The notes: a model not told the origin generated them from the letters alone. A stretch of 41,432 nt of DNA from Bacteroidales bacterium (GCA_017538795.1 JAFYIE010000040.1:1-41432), one strand, 5' to 3'. Numbered from the stretch's first letter, positions 7,430 to 17,000 are shown. Numbers and translations are program-made.

Positions 7430-8014
7430 CTATTTGTATTGATGTTTGACAATCAAGCCTGTGGCTACAAGGATAATTCCGCCTATTGTGAAGATAAGCA
7501 GCTGCTCGGCCCACACCAGCATGGCGGCAGCGACAGCACCGCCGACTCCGAGAACGAATCCGCTGATGATGATGGCCCAGTTTTTCAACACTATGCCCGA
7601 GACGCATTCAGCAAAACCTAAAGCTATCACAATGACGAGGGTGATGGGCATCGGAACGGCAAACACCGCGATAACGCTGCTTGTCATGGCGAATGCACAG
7701 TAGGCGAGCCATATAGCGCCGATTTGTTTGTTGAGATGGTTCTGAGGGACATCAGAATCTTTCTTGTCGAGGACGCGTGCGACAGGGAAGCCTATCGCCG
7801 GCATCGCGAACCATAGGAAATTCCATGCCGGATTGCCGGTGACGTGCCACAACTCGTAAATCACGAACGAGACCACTATAAGCAGTAATCCCCAAAGGAT
7901 AAAGTGTTTCGCGCTGTTCTGAAGGATGGCGCGGCGGCTGTTGTTCATCATCTCGGTGATGATTCCGAGGCTCTGCTGAGCCGTCATTTCTTTGTTTTCA
8001 ATGTTGTTTTCCAT
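7430..8014 (-). CDS. Membrane protein, partner of the winged-helix regulator
   Basis: 194 residues. A polar N-terminus (MENNIENKEMTAQQSLGIITEMM) is followed by about six membrane segments (FILWGLLLIVVSFVIYELW, WNFLWFAMPAIGFPVARVL, AIWLAYCAFAMTSSVIAVFAV, ITLVIVIALGFAECVSGIV, WAIIISGFVLGVGGAVAAAML, LLIFTIGGIILVATGLIV). The stop is TAG, then CC, then the ATG of the winged-helix gene. Membrane protein plus small regulator pairs of this kind are frequent in Bacteroidota and may form a signalling unit in which the membrane protein sequesters or informs the regulator. That is inference. Confidence 0.82.
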   Translation of the reverse strand: MENNIENKEMTAQQSLGIITEMMNNSRRAILQNSAKHFILWGLLLIVVSFVIYELWHVTGNPAWNFLWFAMPAIGFPVARVLDKKDSDVPQNHLNKQIGAIWLAYCAFAMTSSVIAVFAVPMPITLVIVIALGFAECVSGIVLKNWAIIISGFVLGVGGAVAAAMLVWAEQLLIFTIGGIILVATGLIVKHQYK

Positions 8015-8085
8015 AGTTTAAATTTTAAATTGTTGTTTTACCTTTTTATTAATTATAAGTGCACTTTATGTCTTAAACGACGCTG

Positions 8086-8093
8086 CAAAGATA
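8086..8093 (-). promoter_or_regulatory. -7 element (TATCTTTG) for the membrane protein / regulator operon
   Basis: TATCTTTG on the minus strand, 72 bases before the ATG at 8014. The stretch 8100-8215 behind it is strongly AT-rich and holds no gene that I can see. Confidence 0.55.
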
Positions 8094-8215
8094 AACAAGT
8101 TTATAATATAAACTACAAAAAAGTGAAAATATTTTTAAAAAATTTTTTAGAATTTTTATAAAGTGTTGATAAACAATGAATTACAAAAACATTTTTTTTA
8201 ATGTCAATGTCTTAA

Positions 8216-9409
8216 TTACAATGCATCATCGGGAACATCTATCCAAACGATACTAAGCTGCTCAAATAATACCGGAAGAAATGCGCAGCCGTTGTTTGAT
8301 CGGCCCATTCTCACTATTACAAGGTTTTTATACGGGTTGACGTAAATTGTTTGGGCACAGATACCATATGCGTAATAGCCGGAATTTTCAGGTCTGGTAT
8401 AACCCTCATAGCTTATGTTATACCAGTTGTAATTATAGCCGTGACTATTCTCGTCAAAGGTTATAGTCTGATGAATCCATTCCTCGCTTACGATACGTTT
8501 GCCCTCCCATAAGCCATAGTTGAGATACAGCTGTCCAATCTTGGCCAAGTCTCTCAATGTCATGGTGATACCGCCAAAGGCGTGCGCCATGTCGTGTTTA
8601 CGGCTGTCGATGTTTATCAATGCGTAATGTTCCATGCCGAGCGGCTGCCACACTTTCTCGCTGAGATAGTCGGCAAAACGTTTGCCTGAGGCATTCTCTA
8701 TGACAACACCAAGAATCGCCGATGTCATGCTCTCGTAACGTAGTTGGGTACCTGGCTCACAACGGAATTTCAGACCTTTTATTTGTTTTCTGATATCGTG
8801 TCCGTAGTTCAGTTTTGACATCGCATTAAGCATTTTTATGTCTTTCCACGAGGTGAACTCATACGTGTCTTCGAAATCCAGGCCGCTCTTCATGTCAAGC
8901 AGATGACGGATGGTGAGCTTCTGCCACATCGGGTCTTTCTTCTTGAGTTCCGGCAGATAGTCGGTGACAGGGTCGTCGATGCTTTTGATGTAGCCGTCGT
9001 CAACAGCGATACCGCACATCAGCGATGTTATTGATTTTGAAACGGAGAAGATAGTTGCGTAAGTGTCGGCGTTGAAATCGCCCCAATATCTTTCATAAAC
9101 GATGCTGTCGTTGTGGATAATGAGCAATCCCTGTGTGTTGCTTTTCCGATTCATCGCTTCAAGGAAAGTCATACTATCGCAGCCATGTGCCTTGTGGTAG
9201 AAATAAAAGCTGTCGATCCAGTCAGCACGCTGGCCGACGGGAAACACAAACACCTCCTCGCCGTTGGCGATGGTGTCAACCTCACGTTTCTGGTAACTGA
9301 AGACATTCGGACCGTCTTTGCCATCAGTCCGCAATGCCCTGATTATCGAGCACGACGTCAACGCCAACACGCAGAGGGTAAGGATGGTTTTTGTTAGTAT
9401 TGATTTCAT
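8216..9409 (-). CDS. Serine hydrolase lipoprotein (beta-lactamase / esterase superfamily)
   Basis: 397 residues. The signal MKSILTKTILTLCVLALTSC has lipobox Cys20, so it is a lipoprotein. The fold is that of class C beta-lactamases, EstB-type esterases and 6-aminohexanoate-dimer hydrolases. Visible motifs are SVSK (Ser122 nucleophile, Lys125), YES in the RYESMTSAILG block (the Tyr of YxN, with Ser replacing Asn), the AFGGITMTLRDLAKIGQLYL block, and YGICAQTIYVNPYKNLVIV in place of the usual KTG or HxG motif. It probably cleaves a small ester or amide or a peptidoglycan-derived peptide in the periplasm. It overlaps the end of the TlpA-like gene by 4 bases (ATGA) and is the last gene of a three-gene envelope operon. 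Confidence 0.88.
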   Translation of the reverse strand: MKSILTKTILTLCVLALTSCSIIRALRTDGKDGPNVFSYQKREVDTIANGEEVFVFPVGQRADWIDSFYFYHKAHGCDSMTFLEAMNRKSNTQGLLIIHNDSIVYERYWGDFNADTYATIFSVSKSITSLMCGIAVDDGYIKSIDDPVTDYLPELKKKDPMWQKLTIRHLLDMKSGLDFEDTYEFTSWKDIKMLNAMSKLNYGHDIRKQIKGLKFRCEPGTQLRYESMTSAILGVVIENASGKRFADYLSEKVWQPLGMEHYALINIDSRKHDMAHAFGGITMTLRDLAKIGQLYLNYGLWEGKRIVSEEWIHQTITFDENSHGYNYNWYNISYEGYTRPENSGYYAYGICAQTIYVNPYKNLVIVRMGRSNNGCAFLPVLFEQLSIVWIDVPDDAL

Positions 9410-10443
9410 TGCAGTAATTCAGCCAACTTTGGTACTATGTTCTCGATATCGTCGCGCATGACGATTTTTCCGGTCTGACAATCGATCAAAATGGTTGTCG
9501 GATAGGCTATTATAGCATAGTCGTCGCGGACTTTGCTGTTGCCTCGCTTTCCTCCGCTGTAGTCACACACGTTAACCCATGTCATGTTGTTTTTTTCGAT
9601 ACATGATTTCCAATATTTATAGCGTTTTTGGGTATCGACGGAGAGGCCGTAGATTTCCAGACCTTTGTCATGATAATTTTCATAGATTTCCACCAACGTA
9701 GGCAGGTCGTCCACGCATCCGTCACACCACGATGCCCAGAAGTCGACGATGACATAGCGGTTGGCAGGGTTGTTGACCACTGAGCTCAGGCTGATAGTGT
9801 CGCCGTTTAAGTCGGGATATTTCATGTCGATATACGTCCCGCCGGCTTCGGTCTTCAAGCGCTGTATGGCTTCTTTTCTCAATCTTTCGACATAAGGAAG
9901 CCGTGCCAACTCGGGTGTAAGACGGTCGATGACGTCAAGCATCTCAACCGACGACTTGCACCATTCATCGATATTGGCCAAAGCCAGGGCTCCTGCAGGG
10001 TTTTCGTTCATAACAATAGCCTTTATTGAGTCGGCGGCAGCGTAGTTGCCACTTCTTCGATAACCGGTGATTATCTGATCTAGGTCGTTCAAAGGTGTGC
10101 CTTTGGCTCCTGTTTCATAATCGTACTCATCAGTGGCATCCACCTCTACGAGAATCGTTCCGGGTTCCGTAATGAAGTCTTTCAGCTGCATTCCGTTATG
10201 CACATATAAATATACATGCGTAGGTGCGGTTACCTCTGGGTGAATCTCGAAAGCGCCATCTTTAATAATGGCTTGTCCGACGACAACCCAATCATTGAAC
10301 GCGTCTAACAATTCGAGTTTTTTGCCGTCTTTCACGCCTTTGACGGTACCTTTAACAACACAATAATCGTTTGCCGGTTTGTTATCATTGCAGCTTGCAA
10401 ATACCAGCAATGCTAAAGCTGCTAAAATTAAAATTCTTTTCAT
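9406..10443 (-). CDS. TlpA-like thiol-disulfide oxidoreductase lipoprotein (DUF4369 + thioredoxin fold)
   Basis: 345 residues. Lipobox FASC (Cys18). Residues 25-105 form a small beta-sandwich of the DUF4369 kind (VVKGTVKGVKDGKKLELLD, AFEIHPEV), then a helical region, then a thioredoxin/AhpC-TSA domain from about 205. Its active site is FWASWCDGC (Cys240 and Cys243) and the cis-Pro loop is IIAYPTTILID. It probably reduces disulfides or cytochrome apoproteins in the periplasm. The gene starts 3 bases after the upstream lipoprotein gene, which has the same type of N-terminal domain but no thioredoxin part. Confidence 0.9.
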   Translation of the reverse strand: MKRILILAALALLVFASCNDNKPANDYCVVKGTVKGVKDGKKLELLDAFNDWVVVGQAIIKDGAFEIHPEVTAPTHVYLYVHNGMQLKDFITEPGTILVEVDATDEYDYETGAKGTPLNDLDQIITGYRRSGNYAAADSIKAIVMNENPAGALALANIDEWCKSSVEMLDVIDRLTPELARLPYVERLRKEAIQRLKTEAGGTYIDMKYPDLNGDTISLSSVVNNPANRYVIVDFWASWCDGCVDDLPTLVEIYENYHDKGLEIYGLSVDTQKRYKYWKSCIEKNNMTWVNVCDYSGGKRGNSKVRDDYAIIAYPTTILIDCQTGKIVMRDDIENIVPKLAELLQ

Positions 10444-10446
10444 ATT

Positions 10447-11151
10447 TTATTCAACTATTTGCATCGGCATGTCATACTCTTCAATCTCTTTGAGGTAGTT
10501 TTCGATATTCTTTTTATATATCGATTCAACGGTAAAAGTTCCGACTACTTCTTTTAAGACTTCCGAATCATAATTGATCTTAGCTTCATCAAGTAAATAA
10601 TGTGCGACGTAGCAATCGGGGTGATTTCTGATAAAATCGAGACGACGATTGTTGTATTCATCCATGCAGGCTATGGCTTTCCAGTACAATTCATGTCCCC
10701 TTACAGTGTCATTCTCCGCATATGCCGCCTCCATGTCTGGGACAATGGTCATCACAGCGTCGGCATACGGTTTAAGTTTTTTATGAAATGCGTTTAATAT
10801 TTCCATTGCCGGGCTTCCTTCTGCCTGCCAACTGATTATGTCGTTGAAGTCGCCGGTAATCGTAATGTCGCAGTTTTCAGGTAAAAAGGTGAATACGCCG
10901 CATTGGTCGTACTTGTCATATTTAAGTATGTACTTGGTCTGCGGGTCGTCGAAATCGGCTTTCAGCACCGCTGTGTTGCCGTCGAATACCGCCGAGTCGA
11001 CGCACATTTCCACCATGCCGAGGTCTTTGTGCAGATAAATGATCTGGCCGTCGGCGTTGTCAAGGTTGAGATTCACCTTGAATCGCTTTGTGTTGTTGCA
11101 GCCGCACAGAATCATTGCAGCTGCGATGAGTGTAAGGATGAGTTTTTTCAT
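10447..11151 (-). CDS. DUF4369-like lipoprotein without a thioredoxin domain
   Basis: 234 residues, lipobox ILCGC (Cys18) followed by NNTKRFKVNLNLDNADGQIIYLHKDLG. The beta-sandwich start and the following helical region (AEGSPAMEILNAFHKKLKPYADAV to YKKNIENYLKEIEEYDM) resemble the first two-thirds of Bacteroidota TlpA-like lipoproteins. The protein ends where the thioredoxin domain would normally begin, and the adjacent gene supplies that domain together with its own copy of the N-terminal part. It may be a partner or a decayed duplicate. It is the first gene of the operon; its promoter element at 11206-11213 is divergent from that of the C10 protease. Confidence 0.75.
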   Translation of the reverse strand: MKKLILTLIAAAMILCGCNNTKRFKVNLNLDNADGQIIYLHKDLGMVEMCVDSAVFDGNTAVLKADFDDPQTKYILKYDKYDQCGVFTFLPENCDITITGDFNDIISWQAEGSPAMEILNAFHKKLKPYADAVMTIVPDMEAAYAENDTVRGHELYWKAIACMDEYNNRRLDFIRNHPDCYVAHYLLDEAKINYDSEVLKEVVGTFTVESIYKKNIENYLKEIEEYDMPMQIVE

Positions 11152-11205
11152 GGTTTGATTATCAAAGTTTTATAAAACTTAATTAAATAAGTGATTAATT
11201 TTCCG

Positions 11206-11233
11206 CAAAGATACGAAAAAAATTATATTTTTG
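11206..11233. promoter_or_regulatory. Closely spaced divergent promoters (lipoprotein operon / C10 protease)
   Basis: TATCTTTG on the minus strand at 11206-11213 serves the lipoprotein operon, and TATTTTTG on the plus strand at 11226-11233 serves the protease gene. Only 12 bases separate the two -7 elements, so the two polymerase footprints must overlap. Confidence 0.65.
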
Positions 11234-11261
11234 CAGTCCTTAATCCTATAATTTTAAAAAA

Positions 11262-12275
11262 ATGAAAAAAGTTTTTACTGTATTGTTATTGTTTTGCGCT
11301 TTGACGAGCTTTGCGCAAACTCCTCTTTTGAAATCAGAGTGGGATCAAGGCTATCCTTACAACATGCTTTGCCCAAGAGACCCATTTAACGGTTATGCCT
11401 ATAGCGCTGCTGGTTGTCCGGCTGTTGCCATGGGGCAGATTATCAATTATTTGAGAACGACACAGGGCACTCGCTTTGACGATGGTGATGACTATCTCCA
11501 TGATTACGCAGGTAGAATATATAATATTGATGACGATTGGGAAACGTTGCAATTTCCGTCATTTCCGAAACTTAACATATTGTTAGATTCTGTCGATGCC
11601 TATTTCCAACGTGGCGATGAACTCAGCGACACATTGAAAGCCGCGGTGATTTTTGCTTGCGGCACGGCATGCACACAGATCTATACTTCGGAAGGTTCCG
11701 GTACTTTCTTTGTGGATCAGGCGTTTGCGGCGTATAAGCGTTTCGGCTTCACCGACTGCCAGTTGTTCCGTGACCCGACCGACGAGATGTACGAGCTTCT
11801 GATTTCCAACCTTGAAGACGGCTATCCTGCCCATCTGGCAGTTGAAAATCCGGAGGGAACCGTCGGACACAACGTCGTGGTTGACGGCTATCGCGAATCG
11901 GACGGCAAGTTCCACATCAACTTCGGCTGGGGTGGTCCTAACGATAACTGGTATGACATTCCCGACCCAAATTTTGCTTATGGAATGACCAAGGTGGAAG
12001 GTATTATCTTGAATATCATACCTAAAAATGACGGTGTTAATGAGCTCACCAGTCAGCAGTTTGCGGTGTATCCTAACCCGGCATCTGATGTGATTTATAT
12101 CGATGGCATGTCTAACGCAACAGTTGACTACGCTATTTTCAATGTCTTAGGTCAAAAGATGACAGAAGGTTGTTCCGATGGTACTATTTCGGTTGCTGAA
12201 TTGGAAAAAGGACTCTATGTTTTGCAGATAAAAGGTGAAAAATTCCTCGAAACAGCTAAATTCATTGTGAAATAG
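11262..12275 (+). CDS. C10-family (streptopain-like) cysteine protease with T9SS sorting domain
   Basis: 337 residues. The signal peptide ends at SFAQ (residue 19). The catalytic domain starts immediately (PLLKSEWDQGYPYN). It has the C10 motif AAGCPAVAMGQI (nucleophile Cys52), the histidine motif VGHNVVVDGY (His203), and the oxyanion/Trp motif HINFGWGG. This is the family of SpeB, Bacteroides fragilis Bfp and Porphyromonas PrtT. Residues 268-337 are a type A T9SS C-terminal domain (FAVYPNPASDVIYI through ELEKGLYVLQIKG to AKFIVK), so it is exported across the outer membrane and anchored or released. The long inhibitory propeptide of SpeB-type zymogens is absent. It has its own promoter at 11226-11233. 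Confidence 0.92.
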   Translation: MKKVFTVLLLFCALTSFAQTPLLKSEWDQGYPYNMLCPRDPFNGYAYSAAGCPAVAMGQIINYLRTTQGTRFDDGDDYLHDYAGRIYNIDDDWETLQFPSFPKLNILLDSVDAYFQRGDELSDTLKAAVIFACGTACTQIYTSEGSGTFFVDQAFAAYKRFGFTDCQLFRDPTDEMYELLISNLEDGYPAHLAVENPEGTVGHNVVVDGYRESDGKFHINFGWGGPNDNWYDIPDPNFAYGMTKVEGIILNIIPKNDGVNELTSQQFAVYPNPASDVIYIDGMSNATVDYAIFNVLGQKMTEGCSDGTISVAELEKGLYVLQIKGEKFLETAKFIVK

Positions 12276-12278
12276 TTG

Positions 12279-12286
12279 TAATTTTG
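12279..12286 (+). promoter_or_regulatory. -7 element (TAATTTTG) for rlmN
   Basis: TAATTTTG followed by CAG, 20 bases before the ATG at 12306 and just after the protease stop. Confidence 0.6.
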
Positions 12287-12305
12287 CAGAAAAATTCATT
12301 GCATC

Positions 12306-13322
12306 ATGAAATCACTTTTAGGAATGTCGCTTCAGGAGCTGCAAGACCTTGTGGCTCAACATAATATGCCGAAGTTTACGGCCAAACAGCTCGTCGATTG
12401 GCTCTATCGTAAACGCGTTACATCTTTCGATGAGATGACGAATTTGTCGAAGCAGACGCGTCAGATTCTGGCTGAAAACTACGAGACCGGCTACCGTGCA
12501 TTTACTGACGTTCAGGAGTCGCGCGACGGTACCAAGAAGTATCTTTTCCCAGCTGAAAACGGCTTTGTCGAGACAGCGTATATCCCTGAAAAAGAACGCG
12601 CTACGCTTTGCGTGTCGTGTCAGGTGGGATGCAAGATGAACTGCCTCTTCTGCCAGACAGGAAAGCAAGGATTTCAAGGCAATCTGTCGGCTGGCGACAT
12701 TATAAATCAGATACTTAGCCTGCCAGAATACGAGACTTTGTCGAACTTCGTCTTCATGGGCATGGGCGAGCCGATGGATAATTACGACAACATCATGCGC
12801 GTCCTCGAAATCATGACCTCCGACTGGGGTTTGGCGATGAGCCCGACGCGTATCACGGTTTCCACTGCTGGTGTCATTCCGAACATGAAACGTTTCATCA
12901 ACGAGTCGAAATGCAATTTGGCAATCAGTCTGCACAGCCCGTTCCACGATGAGCGCGCGAAAATCATGCCTGTCGAGAAGACGTATCCTATCAACGAGGT
13001 CATCCACGCCATCCGCCAGCACGACTGGAGCGGCCAACGTCGTGTCTCGTTCGAATATATAGTGTTTAAAGGCCTTAACGACACCCCGAAGCACATCAAC
13101 GAGCTCGCAAAACAGCTCGGAAGCTTGCGTTGCAGAGTGAATTTAATAAGGTTCCATGCTATACCTAATATTGATTTGCAGAGTCCATCATTGGAAGACA
13201 TGGTCCGCTTCCGCGATAAACTCAACGATAAAGGAATTATAGCAACGATAAGAGCCTCGAGAGGCCAGGATATTGACGCCGCTTGTGGGTTGTTATCAAC
13301 AAAAAATTCTATCAAGGAATAA
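12306..13322 (+). CDS. rlmN: 23S rRNA/tRNA adenine-C2 methyltransferase RlmN
   Basis: 338 residues, usual family length. This radical-SAM enzyme methylates A2503 of 23S rRNA and A37 of some tRNAs. It has the N-terminal accessory helices (KFTAKQLVDWLYRKRVTSFDEMTNLSK), the iron-sulfur motif CQVGCKMNCLFC (Cys109, Cys113 and Cys116 of the CxxxCxxC), the FMGMGEPMDNYDN block, the RITVSTAGVIPNMKRF block, and the C-terminal catalytic cysteine in DIDAACGLL (Cys327). The second catalytic Cys of the family is C105 in VSCQVG. A -7 element lies just upstream, so it is probably transcribed on its own. Confidence 0.96.
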   Translation: MKSLLGMSLQELQDLVAQHNMPKFTAKQLVDWLYRKRVTSFDEMTNLSKQTRQILAENYETGYRAFTDVQESRDGTKKYLFPAENGFVETAYIPEKERATLCVSCQVGCKMNCLFCQTGKQGFQGNLSAGDIINQILSLPEYETLSNFVFMGMGEPMDNYDNIMRVLEIMTSDWGLAMSPTRITVSTAGVIPNMKRFINESKCNLAISLHSPFHDERAKIMPVEKTYPINEVIHAIRQHDWSGQRRVSFEYIVFKGLNDTPKHINELAKQLGSLRCRVNLIRFHAIPNIDLQSPSLEDMVRFRDKLNDKGIIATIRASRGQDIDAACGLLSTKNSIKE

Positions 13323-13348
13323 AAAACTTCAAACTCCAAACTTTTTTG

Positions 13349-13356
13349 TATTTTTG
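13349..13356 (+). promoter_or_regulatory. -7 element (TATTTTTG) for the carboxylase beta-subunit operon
   Basis: TATTTTTGCAG, 18 bases before the GTG start at 13374. Confidence 0.6.
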
Positions 13357-13373
13357 CAGAAAATTGTATCAAA

Positions 13374-14981
<1,608 letters not shown>

Positions 14982-14983
14982 CT

Positions 14984-15751
14984 ATGGAATTTACCACACT
15001 TCAAATAGGAATTGAGAAAAATGTCGCGCGCGTCGCGCTGAACCGTCCCGAGGTTCGCAACGCCTTGAACGCCATGATGATACATGAGCTCACCGAGGCT
15101 ATCGACTGGCTCGACGCGCGCGAGGATATCCACGTGATTGAGATTTGCGGCAATGGTAAGAGTTTCTGTGCCGGCGCCGACCTCAACTACATGAAAGACA
15201 TAGCAAAATATGGCTATGCGCAGAATCTTGATGACGCAAACAAACTCTCGAAGCTGTTTCAGACCATCTATTTCTGCAACACTCCAGTCATCGCACTGGT
15301 GCACGGTCACGTAATAGGCGGCGGCAACGGCATCATAGCAGCTTGCGACGTGGTTTTGGCTGAAAACGATACTGTTTTTGCTTTCAGCGAAGTAAAACTG
15401 GGACTTACTCCAGCCACGATTTCGCCTTTCGTCATTGCACGTTGCGGTGAGACTATGGCTCGCGACACCATGCTGAGCGGCCGTAAGTTCACGGCTCAGG
15501 AAGCGTTGAAATTCAACCTTGTGAACTACGTCGGCACGATGGAGGAACTCAACAAACGCCTGGATTTCTACACAGAGCAGTATCTTGCGGCATCGCCAGC
15601 GGCAATTAGAGATTGCAAACAATTGATCCGTTCAGTCGCAGGACATGACGACCCATATAGTGATGTTTTTTATTTGACATCGGCGCTCATCGCGAAAGAG
15701 CGAATGGGAGCGGATGCCCAAGAGAGAATGAAGAAATTTTTAGAAAAATAA
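14984..15751 (+). CDS. Enoyl-CoA hydratase family protein, LiuC / 3-methylglutaconyl-CoA hydratase-like
   Basis: 255 residues, crotonase fold. Visible are the oxyanion-hole motifs GKSFCAGADLNYM and HGHVIGGGNGIIAACDVV, and the active-site region FAFSEVKLGLTPATISPFV, where the first Glu-containing stretch matches LiuC. The YAQNLDDANKLSKLFQTIY segment also resembles bacterial LiuC. The usual reaction is hydration of 3-methylglutaconyl-CoA to HMG-CoA, the step after methylcrotonyl-CoA carboxylase in leucine breakdown, which fits its position 2 bases after that enzyme's beta subunit. No HMG-CoA lyase gene is in the window. Confidence 0.86.
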   Translation: MEFTTLQIGIEKNVARVALNRPEVRNALNAMMIHELTEAIDWLDAREDIHVIEICGNGKSFCAGADLNYMKDIAKYGYAQNLDDANKLSKLFQTIYFCNTPVIALVHGHVIGGGNGIIAACDVVLAENDTVFAFSEVKLGLTPATISPFVIARCGETMARDTMLSGRKFTAQEALKFNLVNYVGTMEELNKRLDFYTEQYLAASPAAIRDCKQLIRSVAGHDDPYSDVFYLTSALIAKERMGADAQERMKKFLEK

Positions 15752-15752
15752 T

Positions 15753-16223
15753 ATGCCCAAATTCGAGATACGCCCAGCCCAAGAAAATGAATCCGCCTTG
15801 GTGTTAGATTTCATTAAAAAGCTCGCCACTTACGAGAAAATGCTCGATGAAGTGGAAGCCACTCCAGAGACCATCCACGATTCCCTTTTTGTGAAGCAGG
15901 ATGCCGAGGTCGTCTTTGGTTGCGAGGATGGCATCCCTGTCGGTTTTGCCTTGTTTTTCCACAACTTCAGCACCTTCGTCGGACGTAAAGGGCTCTATCT
16001 CGAAGATCTCTTCGTTATCCCCGAAAAACGTGGTTTAGGCTACGGAAAAGCCTTGTTATTGTATCTCGCTCATCTCGCCAAAGAGCGCCACTGCGGCCGC
16101 ATGGAGTGGGTCTGCCTCGACTGGAACCAGCCCTCAATCGACTTCTATAAATCATTGGGTGCGAAACCAATGGATGACTGGACGATTTACAGACTGGATG
16201 AAAAGAGGTTGGGGGAGATGTAA
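15753..16223 (+). CDS. GNAT N-acetyltransferase, spermidine/spermine (diamine) acetyltransferase-like
   Basis: 156 residues. GNAT fold with the acetyl-CoA loop RGLGYGKALL. The sequence LYLEDLFVIPEKRGLGYGKAL plus the DWNQPSIDFYKSLGAKPMDDWTIYRLD segment closely follows eukaryotic SSAT and its bacterial homologues, which acetylate polyamines or thialysine-type amines. It begins one base after the hydratase stop, so it is in the same transcript. Its link to acyl-CoA metabolism is unclear. It is the last gene before the AT-rich island, which suggests the island entered just behind it. Confidence 0.87.
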   Translation: MPKFEIRPAQENESALVLDFIKKLATYEKMLDEVEATPETIHDSLFVKQDAEVVFGCEDGIPVGFALFFHNFSTFVGRKGLYLEDLFVIPEKRGLGYGKALLLYLAHLAKERHCGRMEWVCLDWNQPSIDFYKSLGAKPMDDWTIYRLDEKRLGEM

Positions 16224-16263
16224 ATTTTTTTGAGAATTTTAATAGTATTTCAAAAAAAAGTAT

Positions 16264-16271
16264 TATCTTTG
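16264..16271 (+). promoter_or_regulatory. -7 element (TATCTTTG) for the structured leader and NYN gene
   Basis: TATCTTTGCAG, 86 bases before the NYN start, so transcription begins around 16276 and includes the two hairpins. Confidence 0.6.
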
Positions 16272-16275
16272 CAGC

Positions 16276-16341
16276 AGATTTATCCCCCGTAGGTGAGAAA
16301 GACTACGGCCCGCCACCTTAATTAGGGTGGCTTATTTTTAT
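16276..16341 (+). ncRNA. Structured leader with two hairpins upstream of the NYN gene
   Basis: Just after the predicted start the RNA can form CCGTAG / CTACGG (16287-16292 with 16303-16308, 10-base loop). Then comes GCCACCT / GGGTGGC (16312-16318 with 16325-16331), followed by a U-rich run TTATTTTTATC. The second hairpin plus U-run looks like an intrinsic terminator, so the leader may end as a short RNA of about 65 bases or act as an attenuator. I do not recognise a named RNA family. Confidence 0.5.
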
Positions 16342-16356
16342 CAAATATCAAAACTT

Positions 16357-16995
16357 ATGGAAAAGCAAAAAGTTATAGTGTATGTTGACGGTTTCAATTT
16401 TTATTATGGATTGAAAAAGAATAAATGTTGGAGAAAGTATTATTGGTTGGATATGGTACGTTTCTTTGAACTTGGACTTAAAGAAAATCAAGAGCTTGTG
16501 GCTGTAAAATATTTTTCTGCGATTCCTGATGACGAAATCAAACAGAAGAACCAAGATGCATTTTTCCAAGCGAATAAACAGAATTCTAAGTTTCAATTGA
16601 TTTTAGGAAAATATTTGCGTAAGGAGATTATTTGTCGTAATTGCGGCTATACAATTCGCACATACGAGGAAAAGGAATCAGATGTTCGTATCGCTACACA
16701 GGTGGTTTCTGATGCGTATAAGAAAAATTGTGATATTTCTATAGTTGTATCTGCTGACAGCGATATGATTCCGGCCGTTGAATTGGCAATGGAGGCGGGG
16801 CATCGTGTATTTGTTTATTTTCCGCCGAATCACTATTCAAGTGATTTGAATACGATTACAGGTGGTGCAGTGTTTTTAAGTCGTTATGAAAAACGTTTCA
16901 AACAGAGTCTGTTGCCTGATGTTATTCATCTTGATAAATATGATTATGATTTGCATATTCCAGAAAAATGGAAACAATATAAAAATACGAAATGA
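16357..16995 (+). CDS. NYN-domain (PIN-like) ribonuclease
   Basis: 212 residues from the ATG at 16357 (MEKQKVIVYVDGFNFYYGL); a possible upstream GTG start lies inside the leader hairpin and is rejected. This is the LabA/DUF88-type NYN fold, a metal-dependent nuclease relative of PIN domains. Acidic residues expected in the active site are present: Asp11 and Asn14 in YVDGFNFYYGL, Asp109 in ESDVRIATQVVSDAY, and Asp134 with Asp136 in VSADSDMIPAVELA. A CRNC pair (Cys93, Cys96) may form half of a metal knuckle. Codon use is visibly AT-rich against the carboxylase genes around it. Targets are probably RNA. It may act in defence or RNA turnover; a toxin-like role with the structured leader is speculation. 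Confidence 0.88.
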   Translation: MEKQKVIVYVDGFNFYYGLKKNKCWRKYYWLDMVRFFELGLKENQELVAVKYFSAIPDDEIKQKNQDAFFQANKQNSKFQLILGKYLRKEIICRNCGYTIRTYEEKESDVRIATQVVSDAYKKNCDISIVVSADSDMIPAVELAMEAGHRVFVYFPPNHYSSDLNTITGGAVFLSRYEKRFKQSLLPDVIHLDKYDYDLHIPEKWKQYKNTK

Positions 16996-17000
16996 CCTGT

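Noticed and set aside
7428-7607. N-terminal extension of the winged-helix regulator
   Set aside because: The extra 60 residues are out-of-frame reading of the membrane-protein gene (Arg/His/Cys-rich). The ATG at 7427 gives the normal family start.
16327-16356. GTG start for the NYN protein
   Set aside because: It falls inside the second leader hairpin and adds ten residues before a canonical NYN start.
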